Source of the DNA: Rhodopseudomonas telluris
GTDB lineage: Bacteria; Pseudomonadota; Alphaproteobacteria; Rhizobiales; Xanthobacteraceae
DNA: 64,000 bases
Direction of reading: 5' to 3'
NCBI RefSeq assembly: GCF_042432815.1
Contig: NZ_JBHLWM010000008.1
Span: 744,001-808,000 of the forward strand
The number at the start of each line of letters is the position of its first letter. Position 1 is the first letter of the stretch. Position numbers and translations under genes: made by a program. The notes under the pieces are model-generated. The model did not search any database. It had not been told where the DNA came from and saw nothing but the letters and a program-made list of their open reading frames with translations. Positions 37,533 to 46,539 of this stretch are shown here, in pieces.

Positions 37533-38036
37533 GTGCGAGGATCCATATTTGCTGGAGCTGCGATCGTGGTGATGACCTCAGCGAGCGCGATGGCACTCGA
37601 TCTCGACACGGTGGCCATCGAAAGCGGTAAGCTGGTGATCACCGGCAAGACCACGAAGCCCGGTCAGGAAGTCGAGGTCGTCGGGACTGGCGACAAGGTC
37701 AAGAGTTCCTCATCGCGGCGGTTCAAGTTCTCGCTCAGCTACCTACCCGACACCTGCAAGCTCGATCTGAAGGCCGGCGACGAGATGGCCAAAGACCTGA
37801 TCGTCGCCAACTGCGGACCGCGCGGCGCCAAGGGTGACACCGGCCCGGCTGGTGCGGCTGGTCCTGCCGGCCCCGTCGGTGCCGCAGGCCCCGCGGGACC
37901 CGCTGGCCCGAAGGGCGATGCCGGTCCGGCTGGTCCTGCAGGTCCGGCTGGTCCGGCCGGCCCTGCTGGTCCCGCGGGCCCGGCTGGTCCCGCAAGTGCA
38001 AAGGGCGATCAGGGCGAAGCGGCGCCGAAGAACTAA
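37533..38036 (+). CDS. Exported protein with C-terminal collagen-like repeat
   Basis: 167 residues from a GTG with GGGGAGCTGG upstream; an ATG at 37428 in frame is alternative but lacks a site. Signal peptide MRGSIFAGAAIVVMTSASAMA, then about 80 residues of compact domain (LDTVAIESGKLVITGKTTKPGQEVEVVG; two Cys) and about 20 Gly-X-Y triplets beginning GPRGAKGDTG and running mostly GPA, ending SAKGDQGEAAPKN. Synonymous codons for GPA vary along the array, so the repeat is not a fresh duplication. Bacterial collagens form trimeric surface stalks; the partner is unknown. Confidence 0.88.
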   Translation: MRGSIFAGAAIVVMTSASAMALDLDTVAIESGKLVITGKTTKPGQEVEVVGTGDKVKSSSSRRFKFSLSYLPDTCKLDLKAGDEMAKDLIVANCGPRGAKGDTGPAGAAGPAGPVGAAGPAGPAGPKGDAGPAGPAGPAGPAGPAGPAGPAGPASAKGDQGEAAPKN

Positions 38037-38053
38037 GGCACAGAGAGAACGGC

Positions 38054-38116
38054 TTCGGCCGCCTGATGGCTGTCCAGCGTCCACGAGCGAACGCTGCACA
38101 GCCGCTGGCGGCCGAA
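38054..38116. terminator. Long branched hairpin between convergent genes
   Basis: Three nested stems: TTCGGCCGCC (38054-38063) with GGCGGCCGAA (38107-38116), GGCTGT (38068-38073) with ACAGCC (38098-38103), and AGCGT (38076-38080) with ACGCT (38091-38095). It lies between the collagen-like gene and the convergent antiporter operon. No T-run, so bidirectional termination is inferred. Confidence 0.5.
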
Positions 38117-38131
38117 AGCATGGCCGGTTTC

Positions 38132-38488
38132 CTACTTGTCCTCGTGCGGCCGCGCCAGATCGCCGTCAGGGCTCTCGGCGATATCCCGGAACATCGCGGC
38201 GCGCGCCAACAGCATCAGCGTCACCGGCGTGGTGACGGTGACGAAGCCGAGAATCAGCACCTCGTGCAACAGCGGGCGCATCTGGAGCAGCGAAAAGAAC
38301 AGCATCGAGGCGCCGCAGATCAGCGCGGTGCCGAGCGAGGTCCCGAGCGTCGGGGCGTGGGCGCGCTGATAGAAGCTGCCGAGCCGTAGCAGCCCGAGCG
38401 AGCCGATCAACGTAATGCCGGCGCCCGCAAGCAGCAGCAGCGAGACGCCCCAAGCCGCCCAGGCCGGAAGTTCCGCAGCGTGACTCAT
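38132..38488 (-). CDS. mnhG: Cation/proton antiporter subunit G
   Basis: 118 residues with three membrane helices (WGVSLLLLAGAGITLIGSLGLLRL, GTSLGTALICGASMLFFSL, HEVLILGFVTVTTPVTLMLLARAA). The stretch GSLGLLRLGSFYQRAHAPTLGTSLGTAL is the MrpG/PhaG signature. Last gene of the six-gene Mrp/Pha operon; its ATG overlaps the stop of mnhF (ATGA). Confidence 0.95.
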   Translation of the reverse strand: MSHAAELPAWAAWGVSLLLLAGAGITLIGSLGLLRLGSFYQRAHAPTLGTSLGTALICGASMLFFSLLQMRPLLHEVLILGFVTVTTPVTLMLLARAAMFRDIAESPDGDLARPHEDK

Positions 38489-38766
38489 TCGATCACCTCG
38501 CCACGCATCAGGAATTTCGCCAGCGCGACGGTGCCGACGAAGCCGAGCAGGGCGATGATCAGCGCGGCCTCGAAGTACACGCTGCTGCCGGTGCGGATTC
38601 CGATCGTCAGCATCAGCAGCATGGCGTTGACGTACAGCGTGTCGAGGCCGAGCACACGATCCTGCGCGCGCGGCCCGCTCAGCACCCGATAGGTGGCGCA
38701 GCCCATCGCGACGACCAGCATGACCTGCGCAAGTCCGATCGAGACGGTCAAAACCAAGCTGCTCAT
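38485..38766 (-). CDS. mnhF: Cation/proton antiporter subunit F
   Basis: 93 residues, three helices. The stretch MGCATYRVLSGPRAQDRVLGLDTLYVNAMLLMLTIGIRT is the MrpF/PhaF signature. Start MSSLVLTVSI at 38766 overlaps the mnhE stop by four bases (ATGA); the frame is open further upstream but that part lies inside mnhE. F is a small membrane subunit needed for complex assembly; MrpF has been tied to bile salt/choline efflux in Bacillus. Confidence 0.94.
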   Translation of the reverse strand: MSSLVLTVSIGLAQVMLVVAMGCATYRVLSGPRAQDRVLGLDTLYVNAMLLMLTIGIRTGSSVYFEAALIIALLGFVGTVALAKFLMRGEVIE

Positions 38767-39251
38767 TCGAAAATCTCCAATAGCAGGCTCTCGTAGCGGC
38801 CCTTGATGCGCTCGACCCATTCGTGCTCGTCGACCAGATCGAGCACGTGCAACTGCAGGATTCCGGAATCGCGATTGAAGTCGATCCACAACGTGCCGGG
38901 CGTCGAGGTGAGGATGCACGCCAGCACCGCGAGGCCTTGCCGGCTGCGCATGTCGAGCGGAATGTCGACGAAGCCGGAGGTGATGTTATGGCGTTGCCCT
39001 CCGAGCACGATAGCGGCGACGGCGAGATTGGAGCGGATCACGTCGACCAGCACCAGGGCCGTGAGCCGCACCATCGCCGCCGGATTGCGCACGTGCCCCG
39101 CGTCGGGCTGCAACTGCCGCAACAGCCAGCCACCCATTACGGCGAACAGGCTGCCGAGCAGGATCGGGCCGGGCGCGATGCTCTGGCTTAGCCACAGCCA
39201 CATCGCCAGCAGGCACAACGAGATCAGCGGGAACGGCAGCAGCTCCTTCAT
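38763..39251 (-). CDS. mnhE: Cation/proton antiporter subunit E
   Basis: 162 residues. Two or three N-terminal helices (LLPFPLISLCLLAMWLWLSQSIAPGPILLGSLFAVMGGWLL) precede a cytosolic domain with the family pattern VRLTALVLVDVIRSNLAVAAIVL, GFVDIPLDMRSRQGLAVLACILTSTPGTLWIDF and VLDLVDEHEWVERIKGRYESLL. The ATG overlaps the mnhD stop (ATGA). E is an inner-membrane assembly subunit of the Mrp complex. Confidence 0.94.
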   Translation of the reverse strand: MKELLPFPLISLCLLAMWLWLSQSIAPGPILLGSLFAVMGGWLLRQLQPDAGHVRNPAAMVRLTALVLVDVIRSNLAVAAIVLGGQRHNITSGFVDIPLDMRSRQGLAVLACILTSTPGTLWIDFNRDSGILQLHVLDLVDEHEWVERIKGRYESLLLEIFE

Positions 39252-40885
39252 GAGCCGCCTCCGGTCTTCACCCGTGTCTCCGCCGGCGCCAGCACGCTGT
39301 GTGTGTAGGCCGCGGGGGCGTGAAGCTGCTCGGCCGCGCCCTGCATGTAGCTCATTGCCGCCCGCGGCTGCAGCGTCAGCAAGGCGCAGCCGAGCAGCAG
39401 CAGCGCGATCGGCACGATTTCGACCAGCCGCACCCGCGGATCGGCGCGCTCGGTCGGCGTCCACAGCGTGCGAATGCCGGCGCGCGTCAGCGCGATCAGC
39501 ATCGTCAGGCCGGACAGCATCAACAGCGCCAGCAGAGCCCAGTGCAACGCCGGCATCCCGCCCGCCGTATCGTCACCGAGCAGCGCCGTCAGAATGGCGA
39601 ATTTGGCGATGAAGCCGGACACCGGCGGCAGGCCGGCAATCACCGCCGCGCAGCCGACGAAGCACCAGCCGAGGATTGCCATCGAGGCGGGAATGACGAG
39701 GCCGATCTCCTCGGCGTCCGGATCTTCCGGCGCATCCTCGCCATAGGCCTCGCGCGTGACCGCCAGCATGTCGGCGCCGGGGTCGCGGCCGCGCTCCAGC
39801 AGTTCGATCAGCATGAAGAACGCGGCGATCGCAAGCGTCGAACTCACCAAATAGAACAGCGCCGGCGCCGTCACGGCAGCGCGGTCTGCCGCCGCGGCGA
39901 CCGCCACCACGGTGCCGGACGACACCAGCACCGCATAACCCGCAAGCCGCGACATTTCCTGCGATGCCAGCGCGCCGACCAGGCCGAAGATGATCGTGGC
40001 GATGCCGGCCGCGATCAGCCAGTCGTTGCCGAACAGCGCCGACGCGCCGCTGGCCGATCCGAAGAACAGCAGCGACAGCCGGAGCAGGATGTAGACTCCG
40101 ACCTTGCTCATGATGGCGAAGATCGCCGCGACCGGCGCCGCAGCGGCCGAGTAGGTGGTCGGCAGCCAGAAGCACAGCGGCCACATCCCGGCTTTCACCA
40201 TGAACGCCACGCCGAGAATGGCGGCGCCGGCTTCCAGTAGCGCGCGATCCTGCGCCGGCACCTGCGGGATCCGCAGCGCCAGATCGGCCATGTTGAGCGT
40301 GCCGGTGACAGCGTAGATCAGGCTGACGCCGATCAGGAACAGCAGCGAGGCAGCCAGATTGATCGCGATGTAGTGCAGGCCGGCGCGCACCCGTGCCTGG
40401 CCCGAGCCGTGCAGCACCAAGCCGTAGGAGGCGGCCAGCAGCAGTTCGAAGAACACGAACAGGTTGAAAAGGTCGCCGGTGAGAAACGCGCCGTTCAGGC
40501 CCATCAGCAGGAACTGGAACAGCGAATGGAAATGCGCGCCGCCGCGGTGCCAGCGCGCCAGCGCAAAGGTCGCGGAGGCGAAGGCGAGCACGCTGGTCAG
40601 CGCCACCATCAGCGCCGACAACCGGTCCACTACCAGCACGATGCCGAACGGCGCCGGCCAGTTGCCGAGTCGATACACCGCGATCGGCGCCGCGGCGCCG
40701 GCCGTGGCCTGCGCGTCCGCCGCGTGCATCAGAAGCAACGCGACGATGCCGATGATGACGATCGAGCCGAGATTGGCGGCGGCCTTGATGCTCTGATGCC
40801 GTTCGTCGATCAGCACCAGCGCAGCCCCGACCAGCAAGGGCAGCAGGATCAGCAGGATGATGAGATGGTCGGTCCAGTTGATCAT
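39248..40885 (-). CDS. mnhD: Cation/proton antiporter subunit D (NuoL/M/N-like)
   Basis: 545 residues, about 14 membrane helices. Family blocks: FGIVLVVDRLSALMVALTSVLAFA, FLTGDLFNLFVFFELLLAASYGLVLHG (conserved Glu of the proton path), GMWPLCFWLPTTYSAAAAPVAAIFAIMSKVGVYILLRL and LPPVSGFIAKFAIL. It shares ancestry with complex I proton-pumping subunits. ATGA overlap with mnhC. Slightly longer than the usual 500 due to a soluble acidic insert (TREAYGEDAPEDPDAEEIG). Confidence 0.96.
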   Translation of the reverse strand: MINWTDHLIILLILLPLLVGAALVLIDERHQSIKAAANLGSIVIIGIVALLLMHAADAQATAGAAAPIAVYRLGNWPAPFGIVLVVDRLSALMVALTSVLAFASATFALARWHRGGAHFHSLFQFLLMGLNGAFLTGDLFNLFVFFELLLAASYGLVLHGSGQARVRAGLHYIAINLAASLLFLIGVSLIYAVTGTLNMADLALRIPQVPAQDRALLEAGAAILGVAFMVKAGMWPLCFWLPTTYSAAAAPVAAIFAIMSKVGVYILLRLSLLFFGSASGASALFGNDWLIAAGIATIIFGLVGALASQEMSRLAGYAVLVSSGTVVAVAAAADRAAVTAPALFYLVSSTLAIAAFFMLIELLERGRDPGADMLAVTREAYGEDAPEDPDAEEIGLVIPASMAILGWCFVGCAAVIAGLPPVSGFIAKFAILTALLGDDTAGGMPALHWALLALLMLSGLTMLIALTRAGIRTLWTPTERADPRVRLVEIVPIALLLLGCALLTLQPRAAMSYMQGAAEQLHAPAAYTHSVLAPAETRVKTGGGS

Positions 40886-41226
40886 TCGTGTTCCCGGCCA
40901 TCGACATGGTCAGTGCCGGTCAGGCCGCGCGAGGCCAGCAGCACGACGAGGAACAACGCGGTGGTCGCGAAGCTGATGACGATCGCGGTGAGCACGAGCG
41001 CCTGCGGCAGCGGATCGGCCAGCAGGGCCGGATCGCCGGCCTGTCCCTTCTCCAGCACCGCGGCGGCGCCGACGCGGAGCCGGCCCATGCTGAAGATGAA
41101 CAGGTTGACCGCGTAGGACAGCAGCGCAAGACCGATGATCACCTGGAAGGTGCGGGGCCGCAGCAGCAGCCAGACGCCGGAGCCGGTCAGCGCCGCGATG
41201 GCGAGTGTGACGATCAATTCCATCAC
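40882..41226 (-). CDS. mnhC: Cation/proton antiporter subunit C (NuoK-like)
   Basis: 114 residues, three helices with the NuoK-like pattern (LTGSGVWLLLRPRTFQVIIGLALLSYAVNLFIFSMGRL, DPLPQALVLTAIVISFATTALFLVVLLASR). DPLPQALVLTAIVI is the MrpC/PhaC signature. ATGA overlap with the fused A/B gene upstream. Confidence 0.95.
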   Translation of the reverse strand: MMELIVTLAIAALTGSGVWLLLRPRTFQVIIGLALLSYAVNLFIFSMGRLRVGAAAVLEKGQAGDPALLADPLPQALVLTAIVISFATTALFLVVLLASRGLTGTDHVDGREHE

Positions 41227-44138
41227 TCGGCCTCCGGCGTGGCGCGGGGCGCGGGCGGCTGGCGGTGTGCGCGGATCGACTGGTGCGCCAGAGCGATCAG
41301 CATCAGCGTCGTGGCGCCGACCACCAGGGCGAACACGCCGAGGTCGAACAGCGCGGCGCTGGCGAGAGGCACCTTGCCGATCCAGGGAATGTCCGCATAG
41401 GCGAAGGCCGACGTCAGGAACGGCCGTCCGACCGGCAACGCCGCCGCACCTGTCAGCAGCGCCAGCAGCAGACCGACGCCGATCCAGCGCAGCGGATGCA
41501 CGCGCAGACGTGCCTCGAGCCAGCGGGTGCCGCCGGCCATGTATTGCAGGATCAGCGCCGCAGCCATTGCGATGCCGGCGACGAAGCCGCCGCCCGGCTG
41601 GTCGTGACCGCGTAGCAGGAGATACATCGCCGCGATGAAGATGAACGGGAACAACAGCTGCATGATCACGGCCGGCACCGCGAGATAGTCGGCAGCGGTG
41701 TCGCCGCGGTTGCGTCCGTCGCGCGCGTCGTCCTGCGCATCCTGCAGCCGCTGCTGCTCGGGAAGGTCGACGCTGTCGGCGGCGGGGCGGAAGCGGCGCA
41801 GCAGCGCAAACACCGACAGCGCCACCACGGCCAGCACGGTGATCTCGCCGAGCGTATCGAAGCCGCGGAAGTCGACCAGGATGACATTGACGACGTTGGT
41901 GCCGCCGCCGTCGGAATAAGCGTGCCGCACGAAGAAGTCCGAGATGCTATCTGGCGCGGTGCGGGTCATCGCCGCATAGGCCAGCAGCGCCACACCGATG
42001 CCCGCAGCGCTCGCCACAGCCATATCGCGGAGCCGCTGGGTGCGGAGGAGCAGGCTGCGCTCCGAGGTCGTCTCGCCGGTCTCGAACTGCTTCGGCAGCC
42101 AGCGCAGCCCGAGCAGCAGCAGCACCGTCGTGACAATCTCGACGCCGATCTGGGTCAGCGCCAGGTCCGGCGCCGAGAACCAGACGAAGGTAATGCAGGT
42201 CGTCAGTCCAGCGCCGCCGATCATGATGAGCGCGGCCAGCCGATGAAATTTCGCGACCGCGGCGCCACCCAGCGCGCAGGCGATCCCGACCGCCCAGACG
42301 CCCGCCAGCGCCGGCTCGAAATTGTCGAATGCGACCGGAGCGAGATTCATCCCACGCAGCAGCGCGGGCCAGCTTGCGGCGACCAGCGCCACGCAGACCA
42401 GCAGCAGCAACTGCGGCTGCAGCCGGCGGGTACCGATCACCCGTTCGACCGCGCGCGCCCAGCGCCACGACACCGTCACCAGCACCCGGTCGAAGATCCG
42501 CTGTGTCTTGAAGCGGCCGTTGAACAGCGAACTCGTCAGACCTTCCTGCAGCGGCTTCCGCAACATCACGTACAGCAGCACGCCGCCGACCAGCGCGATC
42601 ACGCTCATCAGCAGCGGCCAGTTGAAGCCGTGCCAGACGGCGAGGCTGTAATACGGCGTCGCCGCGCCCAGCACCGACTCGACGGCGACATGCAGGAACG
42701 GTCCGATCGTCAGCGACGGAACGATGCCGACGACCAGGCAGGTCAGCACCAGCAGTTCGACCGGAAAGCGCATCCAGCGTGGCGGCTCGTGCGGCACGCG
42801 GGGCAGGTCGACCGGCGGCGGCCCGAAGAAGACTTCGCGGATGAAGCGCAGCGAATAGGCCACGGTGAACATGCTGGCGAGCGTGACGATATACGGCAGG
42901 GCGTCGTCGAGCAGCGAGCCGTCATGGGTCTCGATGGTCTCGGCGAAGAACATCTCCTTGGACAGAAAGCCGTTGAGCAGCGGCACGCCGGCCATCGCCG
43001 AGGCGGCCACGATCGCAAGCGCGCCGGTCTTCGGCATGAACTTCCACAGCCCGCTGAGGCGGCGCAAGTCGCGAGTGCCGGTTTCGTGGTCGATGATGCC
43101 GGCCGCCATGAACAGCGACGCCTTGAAGGTCGCGTGATTGAACACGTGGAAGATCGCCGCGACCAGCGCCAGCGGACGGTCGAGCCCGATCAGCAGCGTG
43201 ATCAGCCCGAGATGGCTGATGGTCGAATAGGCGAGCAGGCCCTTCAGGTCGCGCTGGAACACCGCGAGATAAGCACCGACGATGAAGGTGATGAGGCCGG
43301 CACTGCCCACCAGCCACAGCCATTCATTGGAGCTTCCCAGCACCGGCCACAGCCGCACCAGCAGGAAGACGCCCGCCTTCACCATCGTGGCCGAATGCAG
43401 ATAGGCCGAGACCGGCGTCGGCGCGGTCATCGCGCGCGGCAACCAGAAATGGAATGGGAACTGGGCGCTCTTGGTGAGTGCCCCGAGCAGGATCAGGATC
43501 AACGTCGGGACGTAGAGCGGATGGCTGCGCACCTGAGCGCCGGCCGCCAGCACCACGCCGAGGTCGTAGCTGCCGACGATATGGCCGAGCAGCACAACGC
43601 CGGCAAACAGGCACAAGCCGCCGGCGCCTGTCACCGTCAACGCCACGCGTGCACCTTCGCGGGCAGCGACGTTGTGGTGCCAGTAGCCGATCAGCAGGAA
43701 CGAGAACAGGCTGGTGAGCTCCCAGAAGAACACCAGCTGGATCAGATTGCCCGACAGCACGATGCCGAGCATCGCGCCCATGAAGCCCTGTAGAAACGAG
43801 AAGAAGCGCGGCACGGGATCCGACGGCGACATGTAGTAGCGCGCATAGAGCACCACGAGCGCGCCGATCGCCGTGATCAGGCACGCGAAGGCCCAAGCGA
43901 AGCCGTCGAGCCGCAGCGTGAAGGTCAGTCCATATTGCGGCAGCCAGGCCATCTGGTGACGGACCGGCGCGGCGTCGAGGCCTGGATACAGCAAGAGCAG
44001 CAGCCCGAGGCAGCCGAGCGCCACCAGAGCGGCGAGCCACGCCTCGGCGTTGCGGGCGTTAGCGGGCAGGAGAGCGGCAACCAGGGCACCGGCGAACGGA
44101 AGGAGAAGGACCGCAAGAAGAAACTCGTTCTGCGGCAT
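41223..44138 (-). CDS. mnhA: Cation/proton antiporter subunit A with fused subunit B
   Basis: 971 residues. The first 500 are the NuoL-like part of MrpA (RFFSFLQGFMGAMLGIVLSGNLIQLVFFWELTSLFSFLLIGYWHH, KSAQFPFHFWLPRAMTAPTPVSAYLHSATMVKAGVFLL, NATFKASLFMAAGIIDHETGTRDLRRL). The 600-740 region is the MrpA C-terminal NuoJ-like part (DLALTQIGVEIVTTVLLLLGLRWLP; NVILVDFRGFDTLGEITVLAVVALSVFALLRRF). Residues 790-950 equal MrpB (VIMQLLFPFIFIAAMYLLLRGHDQPGGGFVAGIAMAAALILQYMAGG). Fusion of A and B is the Pha form of Rhizobiales, implicated in K+ or Na+ extrusion and pH adaptation. First gene of the operon. Confidence 0.96.
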   Translation of the reverse strand: MPQNEFLLAVLLLPFAGALVAALLPANARNAEAWLAALVALGCLGLLLLLYPGLDAAPVRHQMAWLPQYGLTFTLRLDGFAWAFACLITAIGALVVLYARYYMSPSDPVPRFFSFLQGFMGAMLGIVLSGNLIQLVFFWELTSLFSFLLIGYWHHNVAAREGARVALTVTGAGGLCLFAGVVLLGHIVGSYDLGVVLAAGAQVRSHPLYVPTLILILLGALTKSAQFPFHFWLPRAMTAPTPVSAYLHSATMVKAGVFLLVRLWPVLGSSNEWLWLVGSAGLITFIVGAYLAVFQRDLKGLLAYSTISHLGLITLLIGLDRPLALVAAIFHVFNHATFKASLFMAAGIIDHETGTRDLRRLSGLWKFMPKTGALAIVAASAMAGVPLLNGFLSKEMFFAETIETHDGSLLDDALPYIVTLASMFTVAYSLRFIREVFFGPPPVDLPRVPHEPPRWMRFPVELLVLTCLVVGIVPSLTIGPFLHVAVESVLGAATPYYSLAVWHGFNWPLLMSVIALVGGVLLYVMLRKPLQEGLTSSLFNGRFKTQRIFDRVLVTVSWRWARAVERVIGTRRLQPQLLLLVCVALVAASWPALLRGMNLAPVAFDNFEPALAGVWAVGIACALGGAAVAKFHRLAALIMIGGAGLTTCITFVWFSAPDLALTQIGVEIVTTVLLLLGLRWLPKQFETGETTSERSLLLRTQRLRDMAVASAAGIGVALLAYAAMTRTAPDSISDFFVRHAYSDGGGTNVVNVILVDFRGFDTLGEITVLAVVALSVFALLRRFRPAADSVDLPEQQRLQDAQDDARDGRNRGDTAADYLAVPAVIMQLLFPFIFIAAMYLLLRGHDQPGGGFVAGIAMAAALILQYMAGGTRWLEARLRVHPLRWIGVGLLLALLTGAAALPVGRPFLTSAFAYADIPWIGKVPLASAALFDLGVFALVVGATTLMLIALAHQSIRAHRQPPAPRATPEAE

Positions 44139-44333
44139 CCCGTCTCCTTTCGATCCAAATTCGTCGTGCGCGGCCCTTTCGGCGACGTTCTACCCTGTCT
44201 TTATGGTGGCGACCGGCTGTCGGGGCAAGGGCGGTGGGCCGCCGGTGGCGCGTCCGAGCAACCCTAATGACCGAATCGCGGCTTGTGCGCTTTCCGCATT
44301 GCGACAAATTGCGCCATAAGATGTCGCCGGAAG

Positions 44334-45152
44334 TCAGCCTGACGAATGCTCTCCCGCAGCGATGCGGTCGTATTCAGCGCGGATTTCGTGCTTGCCGTAG
44401 ATGCGCTCGAGCCTGCGGACGGTGAAATGCCCGCGCGCGATGTCCTGGAAATGATCGATGAACGCGTAGTTGACGGCAGCCCCGCCGATCGCGCCGGCGA
44501 CCGGGAGAGCTTGCGCCGCGACTTTTTGCGAGACCACGATGCCGAACCGCGCAGCCACCTGGGTCACGAACTTCAGCAGGATCGGCGCTCCCTCATTCAC
44601 CAGGCCTCGCTCGGCGATCAACCGAGCTGCTTCGGTCACCGTCTTGGCGAGGACGGCTCGGGTTGCAAAATACCCGCTCTCCGCGGCGTCCGTCGATCCC
44701 GCGCGTCCGCCCAGCGCGAACACCTCGACGCAGGCGAGGGCGGTTTCAGGATCGCTCGGGTCTTCGCCTTCGCTTCGTGCGATCTCCGCGATCGACCGCA
44801 GCATGATGACCGTGGAGATCGGAAGCTCGAGCGGAAGAGCCGCAAACCCGAACGTGCCGCCGATCGCCCCCGACATCGCCGCGAGACCGCGATGCAGGCG
44901 CTCGGACCCCGACGCGCGCGACGCCGGCAGGGTGCGAAGTGCAACCTTGAGGGCAGTTTCCAGACCTTTGGACGTGGCTGCCGAGATCGCCTTGGTGGCT
45001 GCAGCGGGAAGCGCGAAGCCGATCAGTTCGACGGGCTTGCCGGCCAGACTGGTCAGCCGGCCCGCGAGGCTGGGATGTTCGAGCAAGCCGACGGCGCGTC
45101 GAAGTGCGTCACGATCGTATGCGGGCAGTTCATTGACTTCTTCAAGGGACAA
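44334..45152 (-). CDS. EcsC family protein
   Basis: 272 residues. EcsC-family patterns: LEHPSLAGRLTSLAGKPVE, GLAAMSGAIGGTFGFAALPLELPISTVIMLRSIAEIARSEGEDPSDPETALACVEVFALGG, and AQALPVAGAIGGAAVNYAFIDHFQDIARGHFTVRRLERIYG. Long amphipathic/hydrophobic helices suggest peripheral or membrane insertion. The name derives from the Bacillus ecs locus; the function here is unknown. It begins ELPAYDRDAL, the family N-terminus. Confidence 0.9.
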   Translation of the reverse strand: MSLEEVNELPAYDRDALRRAVGLLEHPSLAGRLTSLAGKPVELIGFALPAAATKAISAATSKGLETALKVALRTLPASRASGSERLHRGLAAMSGAIGGTFGFAALPLELPISTVIMLRSIAEIARSEGEDPSDPETALACVEVFALGGRAGSTDAAESGYFATRAVLAKTVTEAARLIAERGLVNEGAPILLKFVTQVAARFGIVVSQKVAAQALPVAGAIGGAAVNYAFIDHFQDIARGHFTVRRLERIYGKHEIRAEYDRIAAGEHSSG

Positions 45153-45364
45153 TTCGATCGATCCTGCGGGTTCCTGGGAGAACGAAACCGGGCAGGCGCG
45201 GTTCCCGCATGGAGCGATGATCGCAGCATCAGCGCAGTTCTCAAGAGGGTCGCGGGTGGCTCACCGGTTGTGTCGGATCGGTCGCTCACACGCACTTCTC
45301 CTGCATGCCGCGACCGGCACGGCATGGTAGCAGCGCGGCCCCGGAGTGCCTATCTTCGTCGGCA

Positions 45365-46171
45365 ATGGCAAACGATGATCTCAAGGCCTTCGTCGAGGGC
45401 CACCAGCGGCTGTTCGTCCTGACCGGCGCAGGCTGCAGTACGAACTCCGGCATACCCGATTATCGGGATGCCGACGGCAGCTGGAAACGGACCCCGCCCG
45501 TCCGGTTTCAGGCCTTCGTCGCCGAGGATGCCACCCGGCGCCGCTATTGGGCGCGCAGCATGATCGGCTGGCGGCGCTTCGGGCAAGCCAAGCCGAACGA
45601 CGCCCATCACGCGCTGGCTCGGCTCGAGGCCAGAGGTCACAGCCGGATGCTGCTGACGCAGAATGTGGACCGCTTGCATCAGGCCGCGGGGAGCAGGGAG
45701 GTCGTCGACCTCCATGGACGGCTCGATCTGGTTCGCTGCATGGCCTGTTCGGCCACGCTCCGCCGTGCCGAATTTCAGCACGAACTCTCCCGTCTGAATG
45801 CGGCCTGGACCGACCTCGATGCCGCGGCCTTGCCGGATGGCGACGCCGAGCTCGATCATCAGGACTTCTCGTCCTTCGTGGTGCCAGGCTGTCCAAGCTG
45901 CGGTGGCATGATGAAGCCCGACGTCGTGTTCTTCGGCGAAGCCGTTCCAAAGGACAAGGTCGCCGGAGCGATGGAGAGTCTCGGCCAGGCCGACGCCATG
46001 CTGGTCGTCGGCTCATCCCTGATGGTCTATTCGGGATTCCGATTTGTGCAGGCGGCTGCAAAGCTCGGCATCCCGATCGCGGCGGTCAATCTGGGCCGGA
46101 CTCGTGCGGATGAGCTCCTCGCCCTCAAGGTCGAAGATCGCTGCGAGGCCGCGCTGTCGTTCTTGCTGTAG
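45365..46171 (+). CDS. NAD-dependent protein deacetylase (sirtuin)
   Basis: 268 residues. NAD-binding LFVLTGAGCSTNSGIPDYRDADG, catalytic region MLLTQNVDRLHQAAGSREVVDLHGRLDLVRC (the His after DL is the catalytic base), zinc Cys pairs CMACS and CPSCGG, then KPDVVFFGEAVPKDKV and LVVGSSLMVYSGFRFVQAA. It is a class II/IV-like bacterial sirtuin that removes acyl groups from lysines. ATG at 45365 is chosen because the frame upstream of it has no ribosome site. Isolated gene. Confidence 0.94.
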   Translation: MANDDLKAFVEGHQRLFVLTGAGCSTNSGIPDYRDADGSWKRTPPVRFQAFVAEDATRRRYWARSMIGWRRFGQAKPNDAHHALARLEARGHSRMLLTQNVDRLHQAAGSREVVDLHGRLDLVRCMACSATLRRAEFQHELSRLNAAWTDLDAAALPDGDAELDHQDFSSFVVPGCPSCGGMMKPDVVFFGEAVPKDKVAGAMESLGQADAMLVVGSSLMVYSGFRFVQAAAKLGIPIAAVNLGRTRADELLALKVEDRCEAALSFLL

Positions 46172-46323
46172 CCCAAGCACGTGCGATCTGCGTGGTGATT
46201 GCGGAGTGCAGTCGCTGACGCACCAGGGCGGCGCGTCCTCGAGCCCATCCTCGACTTAAGGATGACTACGTAAGTGCGCGCCCTGAATTGTGCGGCGGGA
46301 TCGCGCGTGCTTTACGAGCCAGT

Positions 46324-46498
46324 GGACCGGTGCCTCTCGCCAGAGAGGTGAAACGGGAATGCGGTGCGGGGCTGTTGCCCCAATGCCGCGGCTGCCCTCG
46401 CAACTGTGGGCGGATTGGAGCGTCCTCGATGCCACTGGCCTGCGGGCCGGGAAGGCGGTCGTCTCCGTAAATCCGCGAGCCAGGAGACCGGCCGGTCC
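46324..46498 (+). promoter_or_regulatory. Cobalamin riboswitch upstream of btuCDF
   Basis: P1 closes as GGACCGG (46324-46330) with CCGGTCC (46492-46498). Inside are the recognisable parts of the adenosylcobalamin aptamer: GGTGCCTCTC and GAGAGGTGAAACGGGAA at the 5' side, the conserved core GCCACTG...GGGAAGGC, and the B12 box AGCCAGGAGACC at 46479-46490. It ends 54 bases ahead of btuC and should shut off expression when B12 is present. Confidence 0.93.
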
Positions 46499-46539
46499 TT
46501 GTGAAACTCGTTCGGCGATGGGCCGACAGAGGACCGACC

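Noticed and set aside
37830..38036. CRISPR or tandem DNA repeat in the GPA-rich region
   Set aside because: The periodicity is of codons (9 bases, Gly-Pro-Ala) with variable third positions; there are no spacers.
41922..43793. 623-codon plus-strand frame inside mnhA
   Set aside because: Antisense of a clear membrane subunit; Arg/His/Gln-rich with no family pattern.
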